From Chrysophaeum taylorii (lineage: Eukaryota > Sar > Pelagophyceae > Pelagomonadales > Pelagomonadaceae): 46,561 nt of DNA. The stretch is taken from the NCBI GenBank assembly GCA_029834535.1, contig JAQMWT010000550.1:1-46561 (forward strand). Direction: 5' to 3'. Each line of letters starts with the position of its first letter. Position 1 is the stretch's first letter. The position numbers and the translations under genes were made by a program. Below the pieces are notes generated by a model. The model saw only the letters and a list, made by a program, of their open reading frames with translations, did not search any database and was not told the DNA's origin. Below are positions 19,515 to 28,799 of this stretch, piece by piece.

Positions 19515-19725
19515 CAAATATGACAAGTTTGATGTGATTGTTCGAAATTTGATCACACCAAATCGAATTAGGTTTGATCACAAAAAAGATGCAGGTTTTA
19601 TCACTATTATGTAAGTTTGATTACTGGAATTGAAGTTTGATCACAAGGCCGCAAGTTTGGTCACAAAGTTTGATCAACGTTGTTACAAGTTTGGTCACAA
19701 AGCCTCCAAGTTTGACCATACACAC
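19515..19725 (+). repeat. X1 internal motif array
   Basis: About eleven AAGTTTGRTCA-type units between the two coding modules, in the same direction as the left-end array. Matches 41935-42145 of X2 in reverse complement. Confidence 0.85.
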
Positions 19726-19756
19726 GCATCAACATGCGAACACTCGCAGAACAACA

Positions 19757-20515
19757 TCAACAAAAAAGGCCTGCGCAAGACAGCGCTGATACCGCGCTGT
19801 TTCGTCGCCCAAGATTTTTCGGATGCACCTTATTAGTTCGATGTTCATGACAGACTACAGCGAACGATCCCGGTTCGTCATCTCGTGCCTTTAGCGGATG
19901 ACATTGTTGCAGATGTCTATCAAACGCATATGCCGAGAAGAGGCGCCTGACCTGCCCTCCATAAATCAATTGATGAGGACCGACACGGCCTCGCAGAAAT
20001 GCTTCGCGCGATAGCTGGGTCTTTGTCGGCACGAAGGTTCGGAGCAGGCGTGCCTTTCAGCACACGTAACGATATTGTCTACTTGCACATCACAACGAGC
20101 AGCACGCACAGAGAAGCTGCACCTTACATATAGCATAAAAGAACGACAACGCTGTCGCGAAGTTGTTAACCATGTTGTTGTACGCGCCGCCAACTTTCCA
20201 CCCGTGTCGAACATCATCTGCTGCAAGTCGGCCTCGAGAACACACATGCTGAACTTGGCATCTTGGTTAGATCGAGTAAAGTGGAGCCTCGTATTTGCGC
20301 GCTCTGAGCTGCGACAGCGTACTCGGAGATCTCTCATAGTCGTTTACCTTCGTCTGGGCACGCGACTTCTTGTTTTCTTTCTCGGCGTCGTGGTCAACCG
20401 ACGTCGGCGTGTCACCACCACCCTCCCGCTCGACCTGAGCGAAGCCCGCATCGATACCGTGTTCGTTTCGAAGTCGAAGGACGCTCCAGAGTCTCAGTGC
20501 GACATGCAGAACCGC
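19757..20515 (-). pseudogene. X1 module 2: unrecognised coding remnant, premature stop
   Basis: The X2 copy opens with a Met followed by an acidic stretch (41142). In X1 the corresponding start runs Met-Ser-His and then a stop, and about 10 bp are missing nearby (20458-20465). The following segments (KFSMCVLEADLQQMMFDTGG; TKTQLSREAFLRGRVGPHQL) are shared by both copies. An acidic N-terminus followed by a Lys-rich stretch resembles that of the Mutator-like gene at 44120, which hints at a related transposase, but no catalytic motif was found. Confidence 0.35.
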
Positions 20516-20659
20516 TGATTCCTTGCAAACTCCGCCGCGACCAAAAGTTCCGCCGCAGGCGGACCCTTACCCTTCTCGTACACGGTTACCCCCGGTAACG
20601 GTCCACGGCCTTATACCCATATCGTCCACGGTCCACGGAGGTGGTGGCGGAAGTTAGTA

Positions 20660-20857
20660 CGTGACAAATGGAATGAGGCGTTACACTAGCGATAAGAGAA
20701 TGACGTAGGGATGCTGGATACGTGGTGCAGGGGTAAGTGTCATAGCTTCCTCACACAGGTGCTGGAAAAGAAAGAAAAGGAAAAAGGGGTAAGTGAGGTC
20801 CTCACACAGGTGCTGGAAAAGAAAGAAAAGGAGAAAGGGGTAAGTGAGAGGCTCACA
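20660..20857 (-). repeat. Copia-2 3' LTR (198 bp: 96-bp core plus two polypyrimidine units)
   Basis: Coding-strand start TGTGAGCCTCTCACTTACCC, two units of CCCCTTTTTCCTTTTCTTTC ending TTTTCCAGCACC, then the core TGTGAGGAAGCTATGACAC ... TGTCACG. The 5' LTR of the same element lacks both units. Confidence 0.8.
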
Positions 20858-20917
20858 GAGGAGAAGCTTTGAGGAAGACGTCAATAGATGAATTGTGGCA
20901 GAAAGAAACAGCAGAGA

Positions 20918-22411
20918 TTAGGGCGAAAAGCACGAGGTGAGGTAACGAGCACGAAGCCGGAGGAAGGAAGGAGCTTCCGTACTGCGGGTGAAAATATCGC
21001 TAAGATTGTGAAGGCGGGGAATATGCTGGAGATCAATGATGCGGTTGCGATGATATTCGGCGGTGCTGTAAAAGCGAATATCAATATGGCGGGTGCGCCG
21101 TGTGAGACATTGGAGACGGACTTGGGTGACGGTGGTGCTATTATCGACATACATTGGTACCGTGTGACGAGGGAGATCAAAGTCATCAAAAAGTTTAAGA
21201 AGCCAAGAGAGCTCAACAGTAGCGGCGTAAAGAGCGAGCAATTCAGCTTCAAAAGAAGAGCGAGTAAGGAGGTACTGCGAGCGGGAGCAGTAGGCTATCA
21301 TAGAGCCAGCAAGGAGAAAACAAAATCCAGTAGTGGAGTGGCGGTCATCAGGGTCGTCGGCCCAGCTGGAGTCGGAATAACCACAGAGACGAAGGGTAGA
21401 ATCGCGACCAAGAATAAGGGCAAGATCCTGAGAACCGTTGAGATAACGCAGAGTGTGGGATAAAGCGTGCCAGTGGGGTTTACCAGGATTGTGGGAAAAA
21501 CGCGCACACTGATTGACGGACCACGTGATATCAGGGCGAGTCATGATGGAGATGAATAGGACACAGCCAACAATACGGCGAAAAGGGATGCGCGCCATGA
21601 AGATGTGATCTGGAGAACCAGGAGCAGGACAATCAGCCGCAGAAAGATGAAGACCTTTTGGAGCGGGAGTCAGTTCAGGTTTACTGTTGATGAAGCGATG
21701 TTCGGTAAGGATTTCACGGATAGCATGGGATTGGTCAAGAGTGAGGGTTTTCTGAGGGCGATCACGCGTAATGCGAAGACCAACGTAAGAGGCGAGATCA
21801 AGTTCATTGACGTCAGTGAAAGTGCGGAAACGGAGGAAAAAGGCTTGGTAATGGCCAATGCAATGACGAGGGTGCGCCACAAGAAGATCATCAACGACAA
21901 GAACGAGACGCAGGACAACGGTAGAATTGAGCACGAGCTTGTAATTGCAAGTGTCACCAGATCCGCGGACGAAGCCACAATCATTGAGAAGGAAGCGTTC
22001 CAAATAAAGCCACCAATTGCGACAAGCTTGTTTGCAACCATACCAAGAGCGACGGAGCTTGTAAACGATTTTGGAACCATCGGTGGGTTGGCGAGGAGCA
22101 TAGCCTTCGGGTGGCCAGACATAGATGTCTTCGTCAATGGGAGCTTGGATAAAAGCGGAGCTGACATCCAACTTGTGCAAATCCCAGTCATGAACAGCGA
22201 CAAAGGTTAGAAAGAAACGGATCGTGACGATGTTAGCAACCGGTGAGTAGGTGTCATGATAATCAATGCCGTGAACCTGGGTGTAACCGCGGACAACGAG
22301 GCGAGCCTTGCATGATTTGAAGTGGCCAGAGTCATACTTCTTGCGGAGGATCCACTTGAGGGTACAAATGTTGCAGAAAAAGTCGAAGGAAGGCGAACAA
22401 CATCCCAGCAA
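20918..22411 (-). CDS. Copia-2 reverse transcriptase-RNase H
   Basis: Open frame of about 497 codons. RT: ICTLKWILRKK, KARLVVRGYTQVHGIDYHDT, WDLHKLDVSSAFIQAPIDED (first Asp), WYGCKQACRNWWLYL, and LVLVVDDLLVAH, where the family YVDD is VVDD. RNase H: CGYSDSSWADDPDDRHSTTG, SSFEAELLALYAATVELSWL and MYVDNSTTV. These are all the catalytic acids expected. It copies element RNA into DNA and degrades the RNA strand in cytoplasmic particles. It is separated from the integrase frame by a one-base deletion near 22395, at the border of the linker and RT. This is the best-preserved RT of the four copia copies. Confidence 0.9.
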   Translation of the reverse strand: MLGCCSPSFDFFCNICTLKWILRKKYDSGHFKSCKARLVVRGYTQVHGIDYHDTYSPVANIVTIRFFLTFVAVHDWDLHKLDVSSAFIQAPIDEDIYVWPPEGYAPRQPTDGSKIVYKLRRSWYGCKQACRNWWLYLERFLLNDCGFVRGSGDTCNYKLVLNSTVVLRLVLVVDDLLVAHPRHCIGHYQAFFLRFRTFTDVNELDLASYVGLRITRDRPQKTLTLDQSHAIREILTEHRFINSKPELTPAPKGLHLSAADCPAPGSPDHIFMARIPFRRIVGCVLFISIMTRPDITWSVNQCARFSHNPGKPHWHALSHTLRYLNGSQDLALILGRDSTLRLCGYSDSSWADDPDDRHSTTGFCFLLAGSMIAYCSRSQYLLTRSSFEAELLALYAATVELSWLLKLFDDFDLPRHTVPMYVDNSTTVTQVRLQCLTRRTRHIDIRFYSTAEYHRNRIIDLQHIPRLHNLSDIFTRSTEAPSFLRLRARYLTSCFSP

Positions 22412-24114
22412 CCAAGCTGACCTAGGGAGCTGTACTCTTTGGCGATGGCTTGCAACCAGCCAGGACGCTCAGGATTGGTCGGAGCTAAAGCTTCACGTAA
22501 ATGGGTGGAAGTAATGGTAGTTTCGTCAATGTATGAATACTGAGAGGTTTCTTCGGAAGCAGAGTAATAAACATGTGCATGGGGATCAACAAGGGTGTTA
22601 GCAAAACAAAGGGGAAGGAAGACATAATGAACTAACAAACGAAAGCTAACATAAGAGACATACAAAGAGTTACAGGAGGAAACAGAAGCGACAGAGGAAA
22701 CAGAATCGACATTGTGACAGGATGAAACAGAATCGCCAGTATAAAAGTTTGTTGGTTGTTGTAACGCGCGTTGGTCGACTTTGCGCGGTCGGCCCCGTCT
22801 GGCTCGACGTAATGGTGCACGTTTCGTATTGTCCGGTAACGGTTGTGTATTGTCCGGTGACGGTTGAGATATTGTTTCAGGGGTGATCAGTCCCGATAAG
22901 GCCGGCTCCTGAGCATCAAAAACAGAAGACAAGGGAGCAACAGCGGAAGATAAACGAGGGTCGTAATAAAATAAGTCAGGAAAACGAGAATCCACAAGAG
23001 GCGGAGGGAGGGGTTGAGAGGACAGAGACTTACGCAGAGCAAAATTTTCGTCAAAAACAACATCAATCGAGGTGTGGATGACAGGACCAGTGGCGCGTTG
23101 AAGCAATATGCGATATCCAGGGCCGGCAGAGGGATACCCAATGAAGATACCTGTTCTAGCTTTGGTAGGCCATTTGTCGCCAGTAAGAATTGCAGCAGGA
23201 CAGCCCCAAACACGAAGAAAATCGACACGGGGGAGAGTTTCATGGAGCATTTCATATGGCGTCATATATCCAGGATTAGAGGCATTTGGCATGCGCTCAG
23301 AGATGAAGTCAGCCGTTTCCATGGCCCAACGCCAAAAATCAGGTGGACGGTGCGCATGTACCAAAAGAGTGCGAGTAATATCAACAGTTGCGCGATGAGA
23401 GCGTTCCACAACACCAGAAAAAGCGTGCGCCTGTGAAGTTTTGGACTGAGCTGCAGGAGCACGTTTGGGAGCGATGTTGTTGCCCAGACAGAAGTTTTCG
23501 AATTGGCCCATAAGAGAGCGGTCACGATCGGTGTAGATGAGGGCAATGCGATATCCAAATGGGCGAACCACGGTAGACAGCAAAAGTTCGAGTTGACGAG
23601 CGTTCGTAAGTGCATCGTGTCGTGGAGCAAAGTAACGTGTGCGGCGGCGCGTATGATCATCGACAAACTCGAGGATCGCGCGGTCTTGATATATGAAGGA
23701 TGGGACGCCTGCAAACATGAGATCGGCGTGGATAATAAGGTAGGGCGCAACGGCACGTGGACGAGACAAAGGCTCGGAGGCAGGAAGCGAAGTGGAAGCG
23801 GAAGCATGTGCTTTACGTTGGCCAACATGCGCAGCATGCATTTTACCGAGAGCACAAGCAGGACAAAAAGAAAGAGACGCGGAGCTCGGGAAAAGCGGTG
23901 CGCCAACAGCGAGAGAAGACAACCGGCGGATGTAAGAGGGACTGTAATGACCAAGACGAGCATGCCAAAGGTCGAAGGTAAGTTGAGTGCGTTGAGACAC
24001 AGCGGGAAACGCACAAGGGTCATGGACACGAGGGCAAGAAGAAAATGCCACAAAAGGTGAAACGAAGTCCGCGTAGGGCGCAGCGGTCGTATTGCCGATC
24101 CAACAGACGATCAA
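22207..24114 (-). CDS. Copia-2 integrase and linker
   Basis: The zinc-binding region HARLGHYSPSYIRRL ... CPACALGKMHA gives the HHCC set. The DDE core has HADLMFAGVP (first Asp), IYTDRDRSLMGQF (second Asp) and GVVERSHRATVDI (Glu). WGCPAAILTGDKWP and GIFIGYPSAGPGY mark the C-terminal part found in copia integrases, followed by a Pro/Ser-rich linker and the start of RT (ERPGWLQAIAKEY). The frame leaves the coding path after LPSTFSA because of the missing base near 22395. It inserts the DNA copy, giving the 5-bp TSDs seen here. Confidence 0.9.
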   Translation of the reverse strand: MIVCWIGNTTAAPYADFVSPFVAFSSCPRVHDPCAFPAVSQRTQLTFDLWHARLGHYSPSYIRRLSSLAVGAPLFPSSASLSFCPACALGKMHAAHVGQRKAHASASTSLPASEPLSRPRAVAPYLIIHADLMFAGVPSFIYQDRAILEFVDDHTRRRTRYFAPRHDALTNARQLELLLSTVVRPFGYRIALIYTDRDRSLMGQFENFCLGNNIAPKRAPAAQSKTSQAHAFSGVVERSHRATVDITRTLLVHAHRPPDFWRWAMETADFISERMPNASNPGYMTPYEMLHETLPRVDFLRVWGCPAAILTGDKWPTKARTGIFIGYPSAGPGYRILLQRATGPVIHTSIDVVFDENFALRKSLSSQPLPPPLVDSRFPDLFYYDPRLSSAVAPLSSVFDAQEPALSGLITPETISQPSPDNTQPLPDNTKRAPLRRARRGRPRKVDQRALQQPTNFYTGDSVSSCHNVDSVSSVASVSSCNSLYVSYVSFRLLVHYVFLPLCFANTLVDPHAHVYYSASEETSQYSYIDETTITSTHLREALAPTNPERPGWLQAIAKEYSSLGQLGCWDVVRLPSTFSATFVPSSGSSARSMTLATSNHARLASLSAVTPRFTALIIMTPTHRLLTSSRSVSF

Positions 24115-24383
24115 AAGAAGACCACAGCGACGAAGCAGGGGAATAACGTGATGCGTTTGGCGGTGACGTATAATACGTTGCGGATGAGCAGGGCCAACGG
24201 CCGGAATGGTGTGGCAATCGTAACCAACTTGCTCAAGGGCATGATCCGAAAGAATCCGTTTGTCACCAAGGCCAGGAGAGATGAGGGTATGCGGGAACGC
24301 GACATGGATGCCATGAGGGGCGGAAAGAGTGGGTGCAGGAGAAGGAAGACCACGATTGTCAAGAGGACCAATTGAAGGGAACG

Positions 24384-25838
24384 TTAAGTGAGCAGTGCCA
24401 GAACCAGAAACAGAGCCAGTGCCGATAGCAGAAGTGATGGAGTGCTGTTGACTGTTGTCAAGGTCAGTGAAACCAGCAGGGGAATTGAAGAGATTGACGT
24501 TGGCACCGGTGTCGTAGACAACGAGGCGAAGGTTGGTGCTGCGAAGGTAGTCGCGCTCACGGGCGGTGAGCAGAGCGGTAAGGGCCTTGGTGGAGGAAAG
24601 GACTTGGCCTTGGTGGAGGAAAGGACTTGGTGAATGGAGGGGGAGATGGAAAGAAGATGGAAAGTGAAAGACGGATAGGTGGGTGCAGAAAGAGATGGGT
24701 CAGGAAGGGAGACAGCGGTGGAAGGCGGGACAGAGGGTGTGGTGGAGGGTGGCAACGCAATAAGCGGCGGAGAGGGTTGAGATGGAGGCAAGAGTGGGAT
24801 GGGGGCGGAAAGATAGTTTTCGTAGAAGGGTGGATGGGGCCGAGGTGGGTATTGGGGATTGGACCGAGGTGGGTATTGGGGATTTGACCGACGTGGGTAT
24901 TGATATTGATGGCGAGGGCGGGCGGTGGCTTGTGAGAGCAAATAGCGCTGGCGCTTATGACAATCTTTCTGATGATGGCCAGGAATACCACAAAAGTGAC
25001 AAAGATCAGTATGGCGTGGGCGCTTGCTATGGAAACCACGGGAAACTGAAGATGAAGGTCGGTTACGGAAAGATGTTCGAAAAGATGGGCGAGGGCTAGA
25101 ACGTTGTTGGGAGCGCAAAGCATTGAGGCGATGAAGGTATTTATCAAAAGGATGGTTGGTACGACCGTAAAAGTTGGAACGTTCACGATGACGGGGACTT
25201 TCACGGAACGTAGCATGGACAAGCGCAGACTTGGTCTGAAGATGATCAAAAACTTTACTGTGGAGGCGATCAACGAAACCATCATATGTGCGCAGTTTAG
25301 GATCAAGTGCAATGAGATCCTTAGACAAGATCGAGTCGGGGATTTTCGTCTGAAGCAACTGCAATGCAATTGTGTCAGGGAAATCTTGATGATGCCGAGC
25401 AACTTGAACACCAGTGATGAACTTGTTAAGAAAAGACTCAAGTTCATCGATATTGTTGCACACCAAAGAATGCAATGAAGCAATTGCAGACTGAGCGACA
25501 CGATCTCCATGGCCCATGTAAACATCAGTAATGCGCCTGTAAAGCCGCGTGAAGTTCATATCGCGGTTTTCACGGATATCCGCACGATCAGTATCATGCA
25601 TTGGTAGCGCCATGAACAGTGCAGAGTACCAGCGTTGCTGCTTAAGACCAAATTCTTCTTCAGAGCAGCCAGAGGCGGAAATGCTAGTCCAAGTGTCATT
25701 GGTCAAGATAATGCGATCACCGGTGGAAATGATCATGTTTTCCAGGCGCCGGGTCCATTGGTGAAAAAGATGTCGCTCACCACTGAAGGCATCGATTTTT
25801 TGCGAAAGCTTGCCATCTTTAATTTCGATCGAGGACAT
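24384..25838 (-). CDS. Copia-2 Gag with start of protease region
   Basis: Start ATG at 25838 (MSSIEIKDGKLSQKIDAFSG). The capsid region includes HQWTRRLENMIISTGDRI and WYSALFMALPMHDTDRADI. Two nucleocapsid zinc knuckles are expected. The first (SNFYGRTNHPFDKY) has lost all three Cys, while the second, CHFCGIPGHHQKDC, is intact. A Pro-rich repeat (YPPRSNPQYPPRSNPQYPPR) follows. The frame should run into protease, but a 23-bp tandem duplication (24588-24633) shifts it, so DTGA (24513-24502) lies in another frame. Confidence 0.85.
   Translation of the reverse strand: MSSIEIKDGKLSQKIDAFSGERHLFHQWTRRLENMIISTGDRIILTNDTWTSISASGCSEEEFGLKQQRWYSALFMALPMHDTDRADIRENRDMNFTRLYRRITDVYMGHGDRVAQSAIASLHSLVCNNIDELESFLNKFITGVQVARHHQDFPDTIALQLLQTKIPDSILSKDLIALDPKLRTYDGFVDRLHSKVFDHLQTKSALVHATFRESPRHRERSNFYGRTNHPFDKYLHRLNALRSQQRSSPRPSFRTSFRNRPSSSVSRGFHSKRPRHTDLCHFCGIPGHHQKDCHKRQRYLLSQATARPRHQYQYPRRSNPQYPPRSNPQYPPRPHPPFYENYLSAPIPLLPPSQPSPPLIALPPSTTPSVPPSTAVSLPDPSLSAPTYPSFTFHLLSISPSIHQVLSSTKAKSFPPPRPLPLCSPPVSATTFAAPTFASLSTTPVPTSISSIPLLVSLTLTTVNSTPSLLLSALALFLVLALLT
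24588..24633 (-). repeat. 23-bp tandem duplication breaking Copia-2 Gag-protease
   Basis: Coding-strand unit CCAAGTCCTTTCCTCCACC(AAGG) is present twice in a row. Copia-4 has it once (about 36665-36690). Twenty-three is not a multiple of three, so the downstream protease is thrown out of frame. Confidence 0.8.
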
Positions 25839-25946
25839 GATAAACGATAACGAACCGAACACGTAGCAATGAACTGAAGCCGATGAGGAGTCGCCGTTAT
25901 CCGTGAAGTCAAGCACACGTTCGATCGAAACGAGCACTTGGTACCA

Positions 25947-26042
25947 TGTGACAACTGGAATGAGGCGTCACACTAGCGATAAGAGAATGACGTAGGGATA
26001 CTGGATACGTGGTGCAGGGGTAAGTGTCATAGCTTCCTCACA
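25947..26042 (-). repeat. Copia-2 5' LTR (96 bp)
   Basis: Coding strand TGTGAGGAAGCTATGACACT ... CCAGTTGTCACA, bounded by TG and CA and next to TSD TAGTA. Directly inside it lies TGGTACCAAGTG, a plausible primer-binding site of the initiator-tRNA type (TGGTA.CA). Confidence 0.9.
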
Positions 26043-26049
26043 TAGTATT

Positions 26050-26515
26050 TAGCAAACGAGGGAGGGCCGCGGCTGAGGAGAGACACCTTTAGGCGGAAGA
26101 GGCCCTCTGCCTTTTAGCTGCGCGGTCGTTCTCGGATCTGGAGGCCGTGCGAAAGTCGGCAAAGGTTGTTTGGGTTGGGGAGGCCGTGCGAAAGTCGGCG
26201 AAGGTTTGGGGAGTGGCCAGAGTGCGCAAGTTGCGAGAAGGGTCCTTGAGTTTGTAGAGCTGGTCGAGGCGGTCCGAGATCCAGTTCATCCCGAACTCGG
26301 GGGCAAAGGAGGAGGGAGAACCGCGGCTGAGCAGAGACACTTTAGGAAGTGGTCCTCTGCCTTTTGGCTGCGCGGGCGTTCTCCAACCGGGAGGCCGCGC
26401 GAAAGTCGGCGAAGTTGTGGGGAGTGGCCACAATGCGCGAGTTGTGAGGAGGGTCCTTGAGTTTGTAGAGCTGGTCGAGCCGGTCCGAGATCCAGTTCAT
26501 CCCGAACTCCTGGTC
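26050..26515 (-). repeat. Duplicated 3' end of the Y gene (period about 211 bp)
   Basis: Coding strand GMNWISDRLDQLYKLKDP followed by FADFR.AS and AAKRQR occurs twice, at about 26510-26345 and 26300-26090. The distal copy has an additional internal repeat of about 36 bp (GGAGGCCGTGCGAAAGTCGG twice). Copia-2 lies just beyond. Confidence 0.8.
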
Positions 26516-28058
26516 GAGGTTATTGGAAAGCAGAGTATTGGGTAGTTTGAAGCCGGAGTTGGGGTGGTGTTTGCGGTAGGCGCAGAAGGCGTCTTTGAGG
26601 CGCTCGACAATGACTCGACCGAGGAAAGCGACTTGAGCGCGTTGTGCTCCGCGCTCCACCGTCGAGTCCGCGAAGCTCAAGTGCCCGTCATCCGTCGCCA
26701 TCTTGTCGAACCAATCGACAACCAAAGCTGCACGCCTCTCGTCCCTGGGCGAGAGGTTCAGGGGATGGGCGTTCTTTCGGCGCTTGAAATCGAGGTAGTA
26801 GTCGATAGCGACGATGCCTTTCAACGTCTCCACCGGCGTCGGAGCTCGAGCTTGGGCGCGGCAAGGCGGGAGGATGCGCGCAGTCGCGCGCGCGGGCGCA
26901 GTCGCGGGCGCAGTCGCAGCTGGCACCAGGGGTTGCAACACCATTGCGGAAGTAATCGGCGCTGATGCACGAGACGGAGAGGAAGACACGGGCGGCCTTG
27001 CCGTCGCCGGAGCGGAAGCCTCAGCCGCAGCCGAGGTCACAGCTGGTCCCGGGGTTTCTCCCTGCATCGAGGACGAAATTGGCCCCAACGCAGGAGACGG
27101 AGATGAAGTCGCAGAAAGCACCGGCGGTGGTGACGGAGCCTCAGGTCCTTACCACAGACTCACAAAGGGTGGCAGAGGGTCTAGCTCCTCTTCTGCAGTG
27201 AAGGGAGCAGACGACGGGGCGGCGACTGGAGGCGACGGGGTGGCTGGGGCGGCGATGATGCCGAGGCTTGGTCGCACGAGGGCTAGTAGTTGCTGAAACT
27301 CCGACCGGAGTCCGCGCACCTCCGCCCGAAGCTCCACCAATTCCGCTTTCAACGCAGGAGGCGGCGCGTTGGCCGGGATCCACCCAGTCAGATGGAGGTT
27401 GTCGTACTTGAAGCGACCTTGGAGCGCCCGGCTCCAGGCGACGAGGACCTCGTGAGCATTTGCCACTCCGCCAAAGAAGGTAACGTCGCAATGGCCCCGC
27501 ATCTTCGAGATGACCGACGATGCCTGCCCCGCCCGCTCGCGCTGCTCGTACCAGAGGACAAGAGTCGCGAAGGTGGTCTCGGTCATCGGCCAGAGCGACC
27601 CAGCCGGCAGGAATTCGGCCGGACTCGAGCTGTCGAGTTGGAGCAGGTCGATGACCATGCGGCGGAGCCTTGCCCCTGTTCACGGGCCCCTCGGACTTGT
27701 ACACGTTGACCAGATAGTGGGCGAGCTCCTGGTACAGCTCTCTACTGCAAGCCGTCGCCTCGTCCAACGAATCCCAAGACGGCATCCGTTTCCCCGCCAG
27801 AAACGCGTTCACGATTCGCTTCGTATTGTTTTGTTTGGCGACCGTGCCGTCCGAACCGCCAGCAGAGCCGATGGCGCCGGACATGTCGCGAGCTTTGCGC
27901 TTCCAGTACATTGCCCTTTTCAAACTCCGACGATACGACTCGGTATGTCCAGCAGTACGACTCGGTATGTCCAGCAGAGCGTGGATACGTACTGTAGGTC
28001 TTCGCGTAGAGCCCCCCCCCACTTCCCTGTCAGCGGACCCCCTCTCGTTTATAGTCAT
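26342..28058 (-). pseudogene. Y gene: protein of unknown function, frameshifted
   Basis: Three overlapping minus-strand frames read as one protein of about 550 residues. From the start at 28058 or a later Met (MYWKRKARDM), it goes through NNTKRIVNAFLAGKRMPSW and LYQELAHYLVNVYKSEG. Near 27665 the frame shifts to MVIDLLQLDSSSPAEFLPAG, VLWYEQRERAGQ and a probable coiled coil (LVELRAEVRGLRSEFQQLL). A third part is Ala/Pro-rich, then IVAIDYYLDFKRRKNAHPLN, LVVDWFDKMA and GMNWISDRLDQLYKL. No catalytic motif or known domain was recognised. It may be a transposon-borne DNA-binding protein or a captured host gene. Confidence 0.45.
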
Positions 28059-28084
28059 TCTAACGGAAGCGGCGAAAATTTCAG

Positions 28085-28255
28085 GTTTGTGGGAAAGCTT
28101 GATAACGGCGGCCCTTGTTTAGTCAGTGAACCCTTATGTTTGCTCTCCAAAAGTACATGTTTAGTCAACCAATATACGGATTGACCAAACTTAAGTGACC
28201 AAACTTGTTGAGGGTTTACGGCGACCAAACATATATGGTGGTTGGAAACTTGACT
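28085..28255 (+). repeat. X1 right end
   Basis: GGGAAAGCTTGATAACGGCG, AGTCAGTGAACCCTTATGTT, then GACCAAACTTAAGTGACCAA and CAACTTGTTGAGGGTTTACG-like sequence match the X2 right end in reverse complement. The motif is inverted relative to the left and internal arrays. Element C begins at 28256. Confidence 0.8.
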
Positions 28256-28799
28256 TCCTAACTACTAATCGACAGATGTTTGTCTGTCTGTTTGTCTGTT
28301 TGTCTTTAAATGTCGACTGCTAAGAGGGGGGTGTGTGTGGGGAGCATGAAGGATGTGGGTGGGTTTGTGGGGTAGGAGGGATGTGCCTGACGGGCGGAGA
28401 GTCTGTTTGTCTTTAAATGTCGACTGCTAAGAGGGGGGTGTGTGTGGGGAGCATGAAGGATGTGGGTGGGTTTGTGGGGTATGAGGGATGTGCCTGACGG
28501 GCGGAGATAAGTACGCGGGACCTAGTCGGGGTCATCGCCGAGGCGTGGGGCAGGCGAAGAGAGAACGGGCCCCGCCCGTATGTCGTACGCATGCTGCCGC
28601 CGGACGTATGTGCGACGAAGGGTGACGTCCTGCTGGGATCGGGCGGCCTGGGTGGGGTTCCCCGAGGCGGCGACATGGGTGAGGGCGGTGAGGGCGCAGC
28701 GAGCCCGGCCTAATGCGTTGGCGATCCCCCACTCACGGTAGATGCGGCGAGATTCTGTTTGTCCCCCGCTTTAGGGTAAGGATCAGGTAGGCGCGCGAG

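Larger units (their letters stand above)
20660..26042 (-). mobile_element. Copia-2: Ty1/copia LTR retrotransposon, nearly complete
   Basis: Flanked by the 5-bp TSD TAGTA (20655-20659 and 26043-26047). On the minus strand: 5' LTR (26042-25947), primer-binding site (25946 onward, TGGTACCAAGTG), gag (25838-24384), protease (DTGA at 24513-24502), integrase (to about 23100), RT and RNase H (22411-20918), 3' LTR (20857-20660). The innermost 96 bp of the two LTRs differ at four positions by eye. Three frame breaks (a 23-bp duplication at 24588-24633, one region near 24114-24384, and a one-base loss near 22395) disable it. Confidence 0.9.
20520..28080 (-). mobile_element. Y: insertion carrying a gene of unknown function (split by Copia-2)
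   Basis: X1 is interrupted between about 20515 and 28085, compared with X2. After removing Copia-2 (20660-26042) about 2.2 kb remain: a non-coding left part (20520-20659) with CGGTAACGGTCCACGG and GGTCCACGG repeats, and a right part with the gene at 26050-28058. The ends GCAAACTCCG (left) and AGGTTTGTGG (right) are weakly inverted, too poor to claim terminal repeats. No TSD was found. Y could be a transposon or a captured host fragment. Confidence 0.45.
8650..28255 (+). mobile_element. Element X, copy 1 (array-bearing DNA element, split by Z and by Y/Copia-2)
   Basis: X1 is pieced together from 8650-8748, 18457 to about 20515, and about 28085-28255. The same pieces are contiguous, in the same order and inverted, in X2 (43285 down to about 30180, after removing its own insertions). 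The left end reads AGGGATCGGTCAAGTTTGG and is followed by many AAGTTTGRTCA motifs. The right end carries the motif in inverted orientation (TGACCAAACTT). Net length is about 2.3 kb. Inverted motif arrays at the two ends suggest a DNA transposon with subterminal binding sites, but no transposase was recognised with certainty. The outer boundaries are approximate. Confidence 0.65.

Noticed and set aside
18457..19725. Regular short repeats (AAGTTTGRTCA) looking like a CRISPR array
   Set aside because: Spacing is irregular, units are 10-12 bp, spacers are repeated between copies, and the context is eukaryotic with no cas genes.
21605..22210. Plus-strand open frames across Copia-2 RT and integrase
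   Set aside because: They are antisense shadows of the minus-strand gene, with no motif of their own. The same shadows occur opposite Copia-4.
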